Part shown: positions 38,813-47,901 of the stretch, one piece after another
How the letters are laid out: every line of letters begins with the position of its first letter
How positions within the stretch are numbered: the first letter of the stretch is position 1
Source: JACCZX01 sp963801035
Lineage (GTDB): Bacteria > Pseudomonadota > Gammaproteobacteria > Burkholderiales > Burkholderiaceae_F
DNA length: 64,000 nt
Reading direction: 5' to 3'
NCBI GenBank assembly: GCA_963801035.1
Contig: CAWDDF010000009.1
Span: forward strand, 1 to 64,000
The notes under the pieces: model-generated
The model's input: the letters and a program-made list of their open reading frames with translations, nothing else
Database searches by the model: none
What the model was told of the DNA's origin: nothing
Program-made: the position numbers and the translations under genes

Positions 38813-38935
38813 GGTCGACTGCATCCACCTAAGCGCGAATCACGCGCATCGGGTGCTCGATACTCGGCGACGTCGTACTTCGGGAATGCAAATTGCGACC
38901 GACGCTCTTGTTCGCAATCCTTAAGGAGTGCGCAA

Positions 38936-39672
38936 ATGGCTCGGTTCACTCTCGGTAGTGCCCTATTCGGCGCAGCAGCAATGTATTTGTTCGATCCCGA
39001 CCGCGGCAAACGGCGCCGTGCACTAGTGCGGGACCAATTCGTCAAGGCTGCCTGCAACGTTCGCGATGTCTTCGATGCAGCCAGCAGAGATTTCGTTAAC
39101 AGGGGTGCGGGGCTTGTCGGCGAAACACGGTCGCTCTTAAATCGCGACGCACCGATTGACGATGTGTTGGTCGAGCGGGTGCGCGCGAAAATCGGCCGCT
39201 ACACGCAACATCCAGGGGCGATCGAAGTAGGCGCCACCAAGGCGAAGTCACGCTGACGGGGTCAATACTCGAAGAGGAACACCAACGAGTGTTGGATGCG
39301 GTGCGCTCCGTCCGCGGTGTTAAAAACATCGTTGACCGACTCACTGTTTATCAGACGGCTGAAGGTGTTTCGGAGTTGCAGGGTGGCAAGCCGCGGCCGG
39401 GAGAGTTGCCTGAACTGCTGCAGGACAACTGGTCACCCAGTACCAGGATTGTTGCAGGAGCAACCGGCGCAACGCTGGCGCTGTATTCGCTTCGCGGTGG
39501 CCTACCTGGCCTGGTGCTGGGTGCCGCGGGAGCGCTGATCCTGTTACGAAGCACCGCCAACCGACCATTGAAGCAGTTGACGCAGTTGACAAGTTTCACG
39601 AGTCCGCCAGCGATCGATGTTCAAGAGGTGGTTGAGATCAGTGCCCCGGTCGATACTGCTGCGCACGTCTAG
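38936..39672 (+). CDS. BON-domain protein with N-terminal hydrophobic segment, one frameshift
   Basis: AAGGAG precedes the start. The N-terminus (FTLGSALFGAAAMYLFDPDR, GKRRRALVRDQF) resembles YtxH-like envelope stress proteins. A base is missing near 39238. Corrected, the BON domain (DDVLVERVRAKIGRYTQHPG, then GEVTLTGSILEEEHQRVLDA and VRGVKNIVDRL) continues into a C-terminal part with one membrane helix (LYSLRGGLPGLVLGAAGALI). About 245 residues. BON domains bind phospholipid or support envelope integrity. It is probably in the same stress operon, 123 bases after the Pcm gene. Confidence 0.82.
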
Positions 39673-39730
39673 GCTGGTTGCAGATCCGCATAGACATTCC
39701 TCGGAGGCGGTTGCAGCGAAGCGGGACGAA

Positions 39731-40216
39731 CTACTTCTTATCGGTCTCTGCAACTTTTGCCACGGTGCCGCCCGTAAGCTGCACCAGATCGGCGAACGTA
39801 AGACGGAACACCGCGTTCGGCGTACCCGCCGCGGCCCAGATCTCATCGAAGCTACGCAAGTCTTCATCGATGACGATGAACATCGGTTCAGAGTGCCCTA
39901 TCGGAGGCACGCCGCCGATCGCGAAGCCGGTGCGGTCGCGAACAAAGTCGGCGTTCGCGCGTTCAACCGCTTCAACTAGATGTGTTCCGATAATGGCTTC
40001 ACTCGCGCGGTTCGTCCCGCTGGTGATGACCAGCACGGGTCGATCGGTGATGGTTGCTCGGAACACCAATGACTTCGCGATCTGACTCACACTGCAGCCG
40101 ATCGCTGCCGCAGCGTCCGCGGCCGAGCGCGTCGACGCGTCGAACTCCATGACCTCGAAGCGCGATCCAAGCACACCCTGGACTCGTAGCGCAGTGCGAT
40201 GCGTCGCTGGTTTCAC
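39731..40216 (-). CDS. YbaK/EbsC-family aminoacyl-tRNA deacylase
   Basis: The 161-residue protein shows the YbaK/ProX editing fold: SAADAAAAIGCSVSQIAKSL, then VFRATITDRPVLVITSG and GFAIGGVPPIGHSEPMFIVI. It should hydrolyse mischarged aminoacyl-tRNA in trans. The exact specificity (Cys-tRNAPro or another pair) is not clear from sequence. It is transcribed alone or after the ferritin-like gene, from which a strong hairpin separates it. Confidence 0.88.
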   Translation of the reverse strand: MKPATHRTALRVQGVLGSRFEVMEFDASTRSAADAAAAIGCSVSQIAKSLVFRATITDRPVLVITSGTNRASEAIIGTHLVEAVERANADFVRDRTGFAIGGVPPIGHSEPMFIVIDEDLRSFDEIWAAAGTPNAVFRLTFADLVQLTGGTVAKVAETDKK

Positions 40217-40248
40217 TTAGACCGTCATAGGTAGCCGCTGCCGGAGAC

Positions 40249-40278
40249 GGTGCTGAGGAACGGAGATTCCTCAGCACC
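40249..40278. terminator. Long perfect hairpin between ferritin-like and YbaK genes
   Basis: A perfect 12-bp stem (GGTGCTGAGGAA / TTCCTCAGCACC) with a 6-base loop lies 14 bases after the stop of the ferritin-like gene. There is no T-tract on either strand, so it may be a transcript 3'-end stabiliser or a factor-assisted terminator. Confidence 0.55.
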
Positions 40279-40291
40279 AGAGTTCCTGCCG

Positions 40292-41242
40292 TCAGTTCAT
40301 GCTGCTGCCGACAATCGGCGCAAGCGCCTTACTGATACGAGCGCCCTGATCAGCCGTGATCATCGGCATCAGGATTCCAAGGAAGCGCGCGTCCTGTACG
40401 CCGCTGGTGATGTACTGCCAGCGATACGCCGCGAGCGTCGTTCGGTGGATCGCTTCGACTTCGGCATCGTTGAACTCGCGTCCTGCAGTTCGTGCGAAGT
40501 AGGCAGCGTCCGCCTTGGCTTGCATCTGAACGATGCCGTCGACCGCGCCGACCAGTCCAATAAGTTCGTCGACGCCGACATCGCGCTGCTGTTCGTTGAG
40601 GCGTGCATCTTCACGCTGCCACTCCAGTTCATCCAGGATCGCGTGCTGCGATTCCTCCCGCCAATGAAACAGGAACACGTCCTTCCACAACGGGTCGAGC
40701 GCGTCGTCGGGCTCGATGCTACTGCGGTAATGCGCCTGCGAGAACAGCTCGATGTCGCACGTCAAACCAAGTACGGCCCACGTCGAGGCGCCAAGCACTG
40801 CATTTGCAACCTGATTCGGCTCGGGGACAAACACATAGCCCTGCGGCATGCCGGGAGCGACCTTGGCTTCAAGACGTCGAAAGAGCTCCTGGTGCTTTAA
40901 CTCCTCGTCGGTCAAGCGAACCAGCGCCTCGAATGCAACTTGGTCTCCAAGTGCATGAGTGCGACTGAGGTCGGTCACCTTGGCACCAATGAAACGCTCG
41001 ACCAGCGCAAACATGTTGGCGTAGGTACGGCCCTGTACGTGCGAATAAAAACGCTTTTGATCTGCGCTCAGGAAAGCTAGCTGCTCGACCTTCGACAGTC
41101 CGTCGGGCAGAAACTTCTTGCTGAAATCGAATTCCCTGCCGCGTATCAGATCGCGGTCGATATCCCAGCGAATACGCTTCGAGACTTCAATGCACTTTGC
41201 ATAACGTTGCGTGTCAACGGCTAAATCTTTTGATTCCAACAT
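40292..41242 (-). CDS. Ferritin-like diiron protein (unknown substrate)
   Basis: The 316-residue, mostly helical protein has two E-E-x-x-H type metal motifs, LTDEELKHQELFRRLE (about 113-128) and HWREESQHAILDELEW (about 192-207). These are the ligand pattern of ferritin-like diiron oxygenases and oxidases. Other blocks (RIRWDIDRDLIRG, FDFSKKFLPDGLSKVEQLAF) match uncharacterised proteobacterial homologues. The neighbour upstream on the same strand is a hydrolase-LuxR regulator, with a palindrome in the gap between them, which suggests control by that regulator. The reaction is unknown. Confidence 0.7.
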   Translation of the reverse strand: MLESKDLAVDTQRYAKCIEVSKRIRWDIDRDLIRGREFDFSKKFLPDGLSKVEQLAFLSADQKRFYSHVQGRTYANMFALVERFIGAKVTDLSRTHALGDQVAFEALVRLTDEELKHQELFRRLEAKVAPGMPQGYVFVPEPNQVANAVLGASTWAVLGLTCDIELFSQAHYRSSIEPDDALDPLWKDVFLFHWREESQHAILDELEWQREDARLNEQQRDVGVDELIGLVGAVDGIVQMQAKADAAYFARTAGREFNDAEVEAIHRTTLAAYRWQYITSGVQDARFLGILMPMITADQGARISKALAPIVGSSMN

Positions 41243-41393
41243 GGCGGCTCTCCTCTGAGTCTGATTTGCTGCGCTGTGACGACGCTCGTTTGCTTCGTCC
41301 GCTGCAGATCAGAAGTTTGGTTCGCCGTCAGCAGAGAGTCATGAGCCGGTTGTCCCGCTTCGCCGGTCGTTTGCGTTTGAAAACGTCGACATT

Positions 41394-41409
41394 CGGGACA
41401 TGTGTCCCG
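41394..41409. promoter_or_regulatory. Palindromic operator candidate upstream of the ferritin-like gene
   Basis: CGGGACA-TG-TGTCCCG is a perfect inverted repeat with 7-bp arms, 152 bases before the ferritin-like start and 6 bases after the end of the LuxR-type regulator gene. It shares 12 of 16 positions with the TetR operator at 14916. A looser GGAC-N5-GTCC copy lies at 42621-42633, upstream of the regulator gene itself. Confidence 0.55.
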
Positions 41410-41414
41410 GCTAC

Positions 41415-42488
41415 CTAGAGATGAACCTGTGGGTTGCGTGCCTTGACGATGGCTTCGGCGCGCGTTCTCACTCCCAGCTTGTCAAAAATGATCGATACCT
41501 GATTGCGCACCGTTTTCTCACTCTTCATCAGGCGCTCGGCGATGGCGCGGTTGTCGAGCCCTTCGGCGACCAGCTGCAGCACATCACGCTCTGCTGCCGT
41601 CAGCGCGCCCTGCTCGGCAATGTCCGCGACATTCTGCTGCGGCGATAGCTCGAGAAACGCCCGGACTTCCGAAAGAAACAAAGGCCAGGCCGGTTCGGTT
41701 TCGAGCAGCACGTGGTTATCGCTTTCAAGCGGCACGAAGCGAGCGCCCGGAATCAGTGCGGCCATCAAGCGCCCCTCGCTAAACGGCACCGCGGCATCGC
41801 CCCGCGCGTGCAGGATCAAGGTCGGTACGGACAAGCTTCCGGCCAACTCCGAAACGTCGATTTGCTGAAAGGCTTCCAGCGTGCGCGCTGCAACTTCCGC
41901 GCTTGCCGTCACCGGCTCGAGGTCGGCCCACCACCTCTGTTGCTCCGGAGTGCCACGCGGGAGGAAGCGGTGCGAAAACACTTCCCGGAACCCGGGGTGA
42001 TTTCGAGCCCAACCGACGCGAATCAGGTTCACCAGCGTTTGCGCCTCCAGCCGCTCGACCTCACCGCCTCCTCGGCGCAGTGCACCGCGCGCATAGGCGC
42101 CCGAAAAAACCAGGTGCGACACCCGTTCCGGATGGCGTGCTGCATAAGTGATCGCTACCGCGCCGCCTTGTGACATCCCAAACAACGGAAAGCGCTTCAG
42201 ACCGAGCGAGTCGACCACCGCCTCCAGATCGCTGACCCATGCGTCGAGGGACAGATCAACTACGTCGCGGTCCGACAATCCGCAGCCGCGCTGGTCGTAT
42301 CGGATATACGAGTGTTCGCGCGACAGTTCCGTCAGCCAGGGCCGCCACACTGGACTCTGCAGATCAAATTCGACGTGGCTCAACCAGTGCGCAGCGCGCA
42401 CCAGCGGAGGACCGGAACCGATCGACGCAATGGCGATGCGCGTGCCGTCGGGTGAGGTGCAGAAACGAAGGGTCTGACGTGCCGGCAT
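41415..42488 (-). CDS. Alpha/beta hydrolase fused to a LuxR-type DNA-binding domain
   Basis: The start at 42488 (second Met) is preferred. Residues 1 to about 280 are an alpha/beta hydrolase with YDQRGCGLSD, nucleophile elbow GMSQGG, the acid region LILHARGDAAVPF and His in ESDNHVLLE. Residues of about 295-357 are a LuxR/NarL helix-turn-helix (LTAAERDVLQLVAEGLDNRA, SEKTVRNQVSIIFDKLGV). The hydrolase part probably senses or hydrolyses a ligand. It likely controls the adjacent ferritin-like gene and itself through the GGGACATGTGTCCC-type sites. Confidence 0.85.
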   Translation of the reverse strand: MPARQTLRFCTSPDGTRIAIASIGSGPPLVRAAHWLSHVEFDLQSPVWRPWLTELSREHSYIRYDQRGCGLSDRDVVDLSLDAWVSDLEAVVDSLGLKRFPLFGMSQGGAVAITYAARHPERVSHLVFSGAYARGALRRGGGEVERLEAQTLVNLIRVGWARNHPGFREVFSHRFLPRGTPEQQRWWADLEPVTASAEVAARTLEAFQQIDVSELAGSLSVPTLILHARGDAAVPFSEGRLMAALIPGARFVPLESDNHVLLETEPAWPLFLSEVRAFLELSPQQNVADIAEQGALTAAERDVLQLVAEGLDNRAIAERLMKSEKTVRNQVSIIFDKLGVRTRAEAIVKARNPQVHL

Positions 42489-42719
42489 GGTCGCACTATG
42501 CTGCACGCGGCGGTTCAATTCGGCAATGGCTGTGTTTCGATACCGCGGCGCCCACGCGCGACCTCACTCAATTGAATACGTGTCCTTTTGTGTCGTTCGA
42601 GTCGCGATCCGGCCGATTGCGGACTTTGTGTCCGACGTCGAAAATGCTTCAACGTCAACCCAGCTACTAGCCTGCGCCATAAGGCGCCTGAGCGCTAAGC
42701 AACTAAGCGTCACTTTATC

Positions 42720-43505
42720 TTGATCCTCACGCGTAACCGGATCGCGCAGCGCAGTGAAACCGATGCAACGTCGGCGCGACTTCCGATCGCGCTGATGATC
42801 GCAGGCGTCGTGTTGCTGACGGCGTATTTGCTGCTGCGGCATGCGTTGCCCGACCCTGCCGAGCTACGCCCCGAGTTGCGCAACGAGCCGCTACAGGAAC
42901 CGATACTGCCAGCGCCATTCACGACCACAGTGCGCGGCGTCACCTACACGGTCAACCCGGTGGCCGACTACGAAATTTGGGGACTCGTCGTCAGCAATCA
43001 CGACACGAGCACCTGGTGGAACTGGATCCACAAGGCGTCAAACGACAACTTGAACGTGGTTGATTTATGCGTCGTCTTCGCCGAGAACGTCAAGACCGGT
43101 GGCTATGTCGGGCTCGACTATTCGAGCGGCCAGTTCGTCTGCTACGTGCAAACACGCTCGAGCGAAAAGTGGCAGCGCTTTTCAACACGGGCACTTTCGA
43201 ATAATCACCTGCTCGCCGATCGCCCATCGATCGTCTCCAAGCTGCGCAATGTGCAGATCGGCGATCAGGTGCGCATACGCGGCTGGCTTGCAACTTATGC
43301 CCATAACCATGGCTTTGCTTTCACGCGCGGCACCAGCTTGACGCGCGACGACACCGGTAACGGCGCATGCGAAACCGTCTATGTGCAGGAAGTCGACGTG
43401 CTTCGCGCCGGCGGCGGGCTTTGGCGGTGGGCGTTCTGGCCTGCGATCGCGCTCATCGTGATTGGCGTGGTGCTTTGGCTGCGCGCGCCGTTCAGAGTGA
43501 GGTAA
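42720..43505 (+). CDS. Hypothetical membrane protein with two flanking helices
   Basis: This protein of about 260 residues has one helix near the N-terminus (about 21-40, ARLPIALMIAGVVLLTAYLL), a large extracytoplasmic domain and a C-terminal helix (WRWAFWPAIALIVIGVVLWL). The central domain has repeated beta patterns (GDQVRIRGWLATYAH) and Trp-rich WWNWIHKA. I do not recognise a family with certainty. The OB-like phrase suggests a small-ligand or oligonucleotide-type fold, but this is weak. TTG start, no clear ribosome site; the start may be wrong. Confidence 0.6.
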   Translation: MILTRNRIAQRSETDATSARLPIALMIAGVVLLTAYLLLRHALPDPAELRPELRNEPLQEPILPAPFTTTVRGVTYTVNPVADYEIWGLVVSNHDTSTWWNWIHKASNDNLNVVDLCVVFAENVKTGGYVGLDYSSGQFVCYVQTRSSEKWQRFSTRALSNNHLLADRPSIVSKLRNVQIGDQVRIRGWLATYAHNHGFAFTRGTSLTRDDTGNGACETVYVQEVDVLRAGGGLWRWAFWPAIALIVIGVVLWLRAPFRVR

Positions 43506-43538
43506 ATTGGTTCGCTCGTCCGCAAACTGCGCCAACTG

Positions 43539-44627
43539 ATGAAAACATATCGCATCGCCACCATTCCAGGAGACGGAATCGGCAAAGAAGTCGTGCCCGC
43601 CGGTCAGAAAGCCATGGAAGCGCTCGCCGGATCGAGCGAGTCATTCCGTTTCGAGTTTGAGAACTTCGACTGGGGCGCCGACTATTACCGTAAGCACGGC
43701 GTGATGATGCCGGGCGATGGCCTGGATGCGTTGCGAGACAAGGATGCGATTCTTTTCGGTTCGGCCGGTGACCCACACGTACCCGATCACATCACGCTGT
43801 GGGGACTTCGTCTAAGGATTTGCCAGGGCTTCGACCAGTACGCCAACGTGCGACCCACGCGCATCCTGCCCGGCATCGACGGCCCACTTAAGCGCTGCAA
43901 GACTGAAGATCTCGACTGGGTCATCGTGCGTGAAAACTCTGAAGGCGAGTACGCCGGTGTCGGTGGGCGCGTGCATCAGGGCCACCCGATCGAGGCTGCA
44001 ACCGACGTGTCGATGATGACGCGCGCTGGAGTCGAACGCATCATGCGGTTCGCCTTCAAGCTCGCCCAGAGCCGTCCGCGCAAGCTCTTGACGGTGATCA
44101 CCAAGAGCAATGCGCAGCGCCACGCGATGGTGATGTGGGATGAGATCGCGCTTCAGATCTCCAAAGAGTTCCCCGATGTCACGTGGGACAAGGAACTCGT
44201 GGATGCTTCGACCGCGCGAATGATCAACCGCCCTGCTTCACTCGATACGATCGTCGCAACGAATCTGCACGCCGATATCCTCAGCGATCTCGCGGCGGCA
44301 CTCGCGGGCAGCCTCGGTATTGCGCCCACTGGCAACATCGATCCCGAGCGTCGCTACCCGTCGATGTTCGAGCCGATTCACGGCTCGGCCTTCGACATCA
44401 TGGGCAAGGGCTTGGCGAATCCGATCGGTACTTTCTGGTCGGTGGTGATGATGCTGGAGCACCTGGGTGAGTTCGATGCAGCGAAGCGTTTGATGCAAGC
44501 GATTGAGCAGATCACCGCGAACCCTGCGCTGCATACCGGCGACCTCGGCGGCAAAGCCACTACGGCGATGGTGACTGACGCTGTTTGCGGTTTGCTCGCT
44601 GCAAGTTCGCAGCGCAAAGCCGCCTGA
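43539..44627 (+). CDS. Tartrate dehydrogenase / D-malate dehydrogenase family (TtuC/DmlA)
   Basis: The 362-residue isocitrate/isopropylmalate dehydrogenase-like enzyme begins YRIATIPGDGIGKEVVPAG. It has VRENSEGEYAGVGGR and LTVITKSNAQRHAMVMWDEI, then the family signature with SLGIAPTGNID and FEPIHGSAFDIMGKG. These point to tartrate dehydrogenase/decarboxylase or D-malate dehydrogenase rather than LeuB. It oxidises a 2-hydroxy diacid with NAD and a divalent metal. It could help use organic acids alongside the erythronate genes, but it has no visible operon link to them. Confidence 0.88.
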   Translation: MKTYRIATIPGDGIGKEVVPAGQKAMEALAGSSESFRFEFENFDWGADYYRKHGVMMPGDGLDALRDKDAILFGSAGDPHVPDHITLWGLRLRICQGFDQYANVRPTRILPGIDGPLKRCKTEDLDWVIVRENSEGEYAGVGGRVHQGHPIEAATDVSMMTRAGVERIMRFAFKLAQSRPRKLLTVITKSNAQRHAMVMWDEIALQISKEFPDVTWDKELVDASTARMINRPASLDTIVATNLHADILSDLAAALAGSLGIAPTGNIDPERRYPSMFEPIHGSAFDIMGKGLANPIGTFWSVVMMLEHLGEFDAAKRLMQAIEQITANPALHTGDLGGKATTAMVTDAVCGLLAASSQRKAA

Positions 44628-44660
44628 TCGTCAGCAAGGACGCACCAGCGGCTCGATGAG

Positions 44661-45101
44661 ATGACGCTCGTTCATCTTGACTTTCTAAAACGCTACAGCG
44701 ACCTCAGCCTGCTGTTGTTGCGCATCCTTACCGGCGCATTCCTCATCTACGGCACGCAGGACAATATCCTCAGCGATGCGCGAATGCATGAGTTCGTGCA
44801 ATTCCTTGCCAAGCGTGGCTTCGTCTGGCCTGAGCTTATGGCTCCGCTGTCCGTCTACGCCCAGTTCATCTGTGGAGTCCTGCTTGTCCTCGGTCTACTG
44901 ACTCGCTGGGCCGGATTGTTGATGACGTTTAACTTCATTGTTGCCGTCGTCATGGTCCATTGGTCACAGGACTTCCGCGGCTGGTGGCCCGCCATCGTGC
45001 TTGTTTTCATCAGCCTGCATTTCGCGCTGCACGGGGCCGGGCGTTATTCACTTGATGCGTGGCTTTGGGGCGACGCACCGACAGACAAATCGCATGCTTG
45101 A
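44661..45101 (+). CDS. DoxX-family membrane protein
   Basis: The 146-residue protein has four hydrophobic helices. The first reads LLLLRILTGAFLIYGTQDNI, and the third region is GVLLVLGLLTRWAGLLMTFN. This is the DoxX pattern. DoxX proteins are small quinone-linked or redox membrane proteins of mostly unknown role. It lies 33 bases after the dehydrogenase gene and is likely cotranscribed. Confidence 0.85.
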   Translation: MTLVHLDFLKRYSDLSLLLLRILTGAFLIYGTQDNILSDARMHEFVQFLAKRGFVWPELMAPLSVYAQFICGVLLVLGLLTRWAGLLMTFNFIVAVVMVHWSQDFRGWWPAIVLVFISLHFALHGAGRYSLDAWLWGDAPTDKSHA

Positions 45102-45296
45102 CTTCGCTACTCGCTGCACAGTGAGTATTTAGCCACTTGGGCCCTTCGGCTACCACGACGATGCCACTAATTGCATTCGCCAAAACTGGCACAAAGCGGT
45201 GATGTAAATACCGCTCGTATCGGAACGTAGTACTGTGGCCTAAGAACACCAGTCAGTCGAATTGAAGCTGCACACTCCTCCCAACATAAGGAGTGC

Positions 45297-45914
45297 ATGG
45301 TGCGAGTTCTTCTGGTTCACGGTCTCGGCCGCACGGCGTTGTCGATGTTTCCGCTGGCTGTTCACCTGCAGTTGCAGGGCCACCGTTTCACCTTCTTCTC
45401 CTATTGCGCTGCTCTCGAACGGTGGGAAGCGATCCGGTTGCGACTTCGACGGCGGCTTACTGAGATGGACAGCGCTGGGCCTGATTACGTGCTGGTCGGC
45501 CATTCACTCGGCGGACTGTTACTAACTGACGTAGTGGGAGAACTAGCAGCCCAAATTTCGCCGCGGCACCTATTCACACTCGGAACACCTGTACAGCCAC
45601 CACGGCTGCTCATCATTGCAATGCGCTTTCGACTTTACCGTCTTCTAACCGGCGAGGCGGGTAAACGCCTTTGCCATGCAGACAACTATCGCTTCGCGTC
45701 GTTGCCTTGTCCATGGACGGCCTTGTGCGGAACAGCGGGCTGGCAGCAAGGCGGTTGGTCGTTCTTTGACGAGCCGAATGATGGTTTGCTCGCTCTTTCC
45801 GAGGCATGCCCGCCTTCGGCCACCGAGACCGTGCTCGTCAGCTCGTCCCATACATTCATGATGAATGCCGCGGCGGTAAAAGCTCAGATCGCTTCCGCTC
45901 TGATTGATCACTGA
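45297..45914 (+). CDS. Alpha/beta hydrolase, lipase-like
   Basis: The 205-residue protein has the lipase/PGAP1-like order: RVLLVHGLGRTALSMFPLA, nucleophile motif YVLVGHSLGGLLLTD, and a Cys/Trp-rich loop (PCPWTALCGTAGWQQGG). The D/H triad residues are probably in DEPNDGLLALSE and SSSHTFMMN. It has a good AAGGAG site. Triacylglycerol lipases and esterases of this size are often membrane-near. The substrate is unknown. It is followed 21 bases later by a membrane protein gene. Confidence 0.8.
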   Translation: MVRVLLVHGLGRTALSMFPLAVHLQLQGHRFTFFSYCAALERWEAIRLRLRRRLTEMDSAGPDYVLVGHSLGGLLLTDVVGELAAQISPRHLFTLGTPVQPPRLLIIAMRFRLYRLLTGEAGKRLCHADNYRFASLPCPWTALCGTAGWQQGGWSFFDEPNDGLLALSEACPPSATETVLVSSSHTFMMNAAAVKAQIASALIDH

Positions 45915-45935
45915 TAACTGCAACAGGAGTTGTAG

Positions 45936-46571
45936 ATGGCTTCAGTCACTGCTGATCTTGAGCACTTCGTGCGTGATGGCTTACAACGCGGGCTGCCCCG
46001 CGCCGAGCTTCAGTCCGCCATGCTGACGGCAGGTTGGACACCCGAGCAGGCCAAGAATGCGCTCAACGCCTACGCCGATGTTGCGTTTCCCGTTCCAGTG
46101 CCGCGACCGCGTCCGTACCTATCGGCACGCGAAGCATTCCTATATCTGGTCCTCTTCGCGGCGCTTTATCTCACCGCATTCCATCTCGGAAGTCTGAGCT
46201 TCGATCTCATCAACCGCGCTTTTCCCGACCCCACGGCTCGTGAACTTCATGGCTTGCGAGATTCACTTCGATTCTCGGCTTCGGCTCTGATCGTAGGCTT
46301 CCCGCTATTCGTTTTCATGTCCTGGTTTATCAACCGCGGACTCCAACGCAATCCGGTGAAGCGCCTCTCAGCGGTGCGGCGTTGGCTTACCTATCTCACG
46401 CTCTTTCTGGCGGTCACGATTCTGGCCGGCGATGTCATTGCTTTGGTCTACAACCTGCTCGGAGGCGAGCTCACAACGCGATTCCTTTTGAAGGTGGCGA
46501 CGGTAGCGACTATCGCTGGCAGCGTCTTTGGCTACTACCTGAGTGACTTGCGCCAGGAAGAACGCGAATGA
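45936..46571 (+). CDS. DUF5671-like membrane protein
   Basis: An N-terminal helical part (LEHFVRDGLQRGLPRAELQS, then GWTPEQAKNALNAYADVAFP) resembles the UBA-like start of DUF5671 proteins. Four hydrophobic helices follow from about residue 65 to 200 (AFLYLVLFAALYLTAFHLGS and others). Length 211. Function unknown. It overlaps the next gene by ATGA. The family call is by pattern, not by search. Confidence 0.6.
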   Translation: MASVTADLEHFVRDGLQRGLPRAELQSAMLTAGWTPEQAKNALNAYADVAFPVPVPRPRPYLSAREAFLYLVLFAALYLTAFHLGSLSFDLINRAFPDPTARELHGLRDSLRFSASALIVGFPLFVFMSWFINRGLQRNPVKRLSAVRRWLTYLTLFLAVTILAGDVIALVYNLLGGELTTRFLLKVATVATIAGSVFGYYLSDLRQEERE

Positions 46572-46996
46572 CCTTCGCCAACAAGGGCAAGGCATTGCTA
46601 GCAGCTGCCGGTGTTGCGGTTATTGCGGCAGTGGTAGCGGCAATCGTGATCGAGCCGCCGGAGCAAGCAAGAAAGAAGCGGCTCGACGATCGGCGGGTGC
46701 ACGATCTGTGGCAGATCGAATCGGTGGTAAATGAATATTGGAAGCGTCAGCAGAAACTACCGCCGGCGCTCAATGTCCTCCAGAGTGTTGGTTTGCAGGC
46801 GTCTACCGTAGATCCGGAGAGCAATCTGCCATATGGGTACACGCCATTATCGGAACAGTCGTACAGGCTATGCGCGAATTTCTCGTTCGAGAGTGGGAAT
46901 GAGAGGCACAGACCATGGCCAGCACAAGCCGCTGAATGGTCACACGCTGCGGGGCAGTATTGCTTTGAACGAACAGCCGGTCAGAAGCCGCGATAG
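46568..46996 (+). CDS. Hypothetical exported or membrane-anchored protein
   Basis: The 142-residue protein has one N-terminal membrane helix (KALLAAAGVAVIAAVVAAIV) and an extracytoplasmic domain. That domain begins RRVHDLWQIESVVNEYWKRQ and QKLPPALNVLQ, which resembles the repeating periplasmic part of type IV pilin-like or DUF5671-partner proteins. It contains two Cys that may pair. It is coupled to the preceding gene by ATGA. Function unknown. Confidence 0.65.
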   Translation: MTFANKGKALLAAAGVAVIAAVVAAIVIEPPEQARKKRLDDRRVHDLWQIESVVNEYWKRQQKLPPALNVLQSVGLQASTVDPESNLPYGYTPLSEQSYRLCANFSFESGNERHRPWPAQAAEWSHAAGQYCFERTAGQKPR

Positions 46997-47039
46997 TGTT
47001 CCCTTCCGGCCAATAGCTGCCCTTGCGTGTTCGGCAAAT

Positions 47040-47357
47040 TCACACAGCGTCGCTCGGCGGACGCACCCATCCGTAACGCCGGCGCTTCGCTACGGTTAGC
47101 GCCGCAATTGCCAGGCAGCCAGCCGCATTGCCCCACATCATCCAAGCCAGCAATGGATCGTTGAGCACAGCGCGACCGTAAACGGCAGTGATCGCGTGAC
47201 TGACCATCCAGAAAACCCACGAAGCAATCGAGATCGCGTGCGCGCCGGAAGTTTCACGCACGACGGCGACGATTTGCGGCACATACGAAACCAGGCGCAA
47301 TGAATTGCAAACCGCATAAACAGCGGTGATCGATTGCAAGACGGCATCGGTATGCAT
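47040..47357 (-). CDS. PQ-loop / SemiSWEET-like small membrane protein
   Basis: The start at 47357 is preferred; the longer frame upstream is Arg/Ser-rich and not protein-like. The 105-residue protein has three hydrophobic helices and the PQ-loop motif (SLRLVSYVPQIVAVVRETSG), then IASWVFWMVSHAITAVYG and LLAWMMWGNAAGCLAIAALT. SemiSWEET proteins form dimeric sugar channels. PQ-loop proteins of this size also carry lipid or other small molecules. The substrate is unknown. Confidence 0.7.
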   Translation of the reverse strand: MHTDAVLQSITAVYAVCNSLRLVSYVPQIVAVVRETSGAHAISIASWVFWMVSHAITAVYGRAVLNDPLLAWMMWGNAAGCLAIAALTVAKRRRYGWVRPPSDAV

Positions 47358-47382
47358 CGCGCTCGCCCACCGGTGCGTCGGG

Positions 47383-47610
47383 CTAGAGCCAGACGACCGC
47401 AGACGCCGATACGACCGTAGCGATCGCAACCATGGCCAAGCCGACCGCACGGAGGTGCCGCGCGTGAGCGCGGGATGAGGCGTGCGTCGATCTGCGGGCC
47501 CCATGGTTGTCGACCTCGATTCGAGATATGTCTGACATTGCGGTCCACCCTGCGGCCCACGGCTTGGACCAGCGAGGAATGCCACCATTCGATTGGTTCT
47601 CGTGTTTCAT
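47383..47610 (-). CDS. Small hypothetical tail-anchored protein (75 aa)
   Basis: This short frame (ATG at 47610, AAGG-type site before it) encodes 75 residues, polar for the first 55, then a single hydrophobic helix at the C-terminus (AVGLAMVAIATVVSASAVVW). It lies in the same direction as the PQ-loop gene, 25 bases upstream of it. It is not recognised, and the coding call rests only on frame, ribosome site and the tail anchor. Confidence 0.45.
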   Translation of the reverse strand: MKHENQSNGGIPRWSKPWAAGWTAMSDISRIEVDNHGARRSTHASSRAHARHLRAVGLAMVAIATVVSASAVVWL

Positions 47611-47901
47611 CCTTCGTCCTTGAATATGCGCACTACCTGTTCCGTCATTGGGACATACGAACACTTTCACCGAAACCGGCCAGTCCGCATTGCTCGTAAG
47701 GAATATTCACGGCTTCGTCGCGAATCAACCAGAAGCGGCCCCGGCCCTCCCCTTGAAAATTGCCCAAAAGCGGACCTCGCGAGACGATAATGACCAAGCT
47801 GACTCGGACAGCGCTCGGCTGATAAGGGGACGGATCGCCACGATTGATGCCTGGTGTCGCGCGCGCGATTGACCTCGCCCGGCGCCGTCGCCTGATTGAC
47901 C

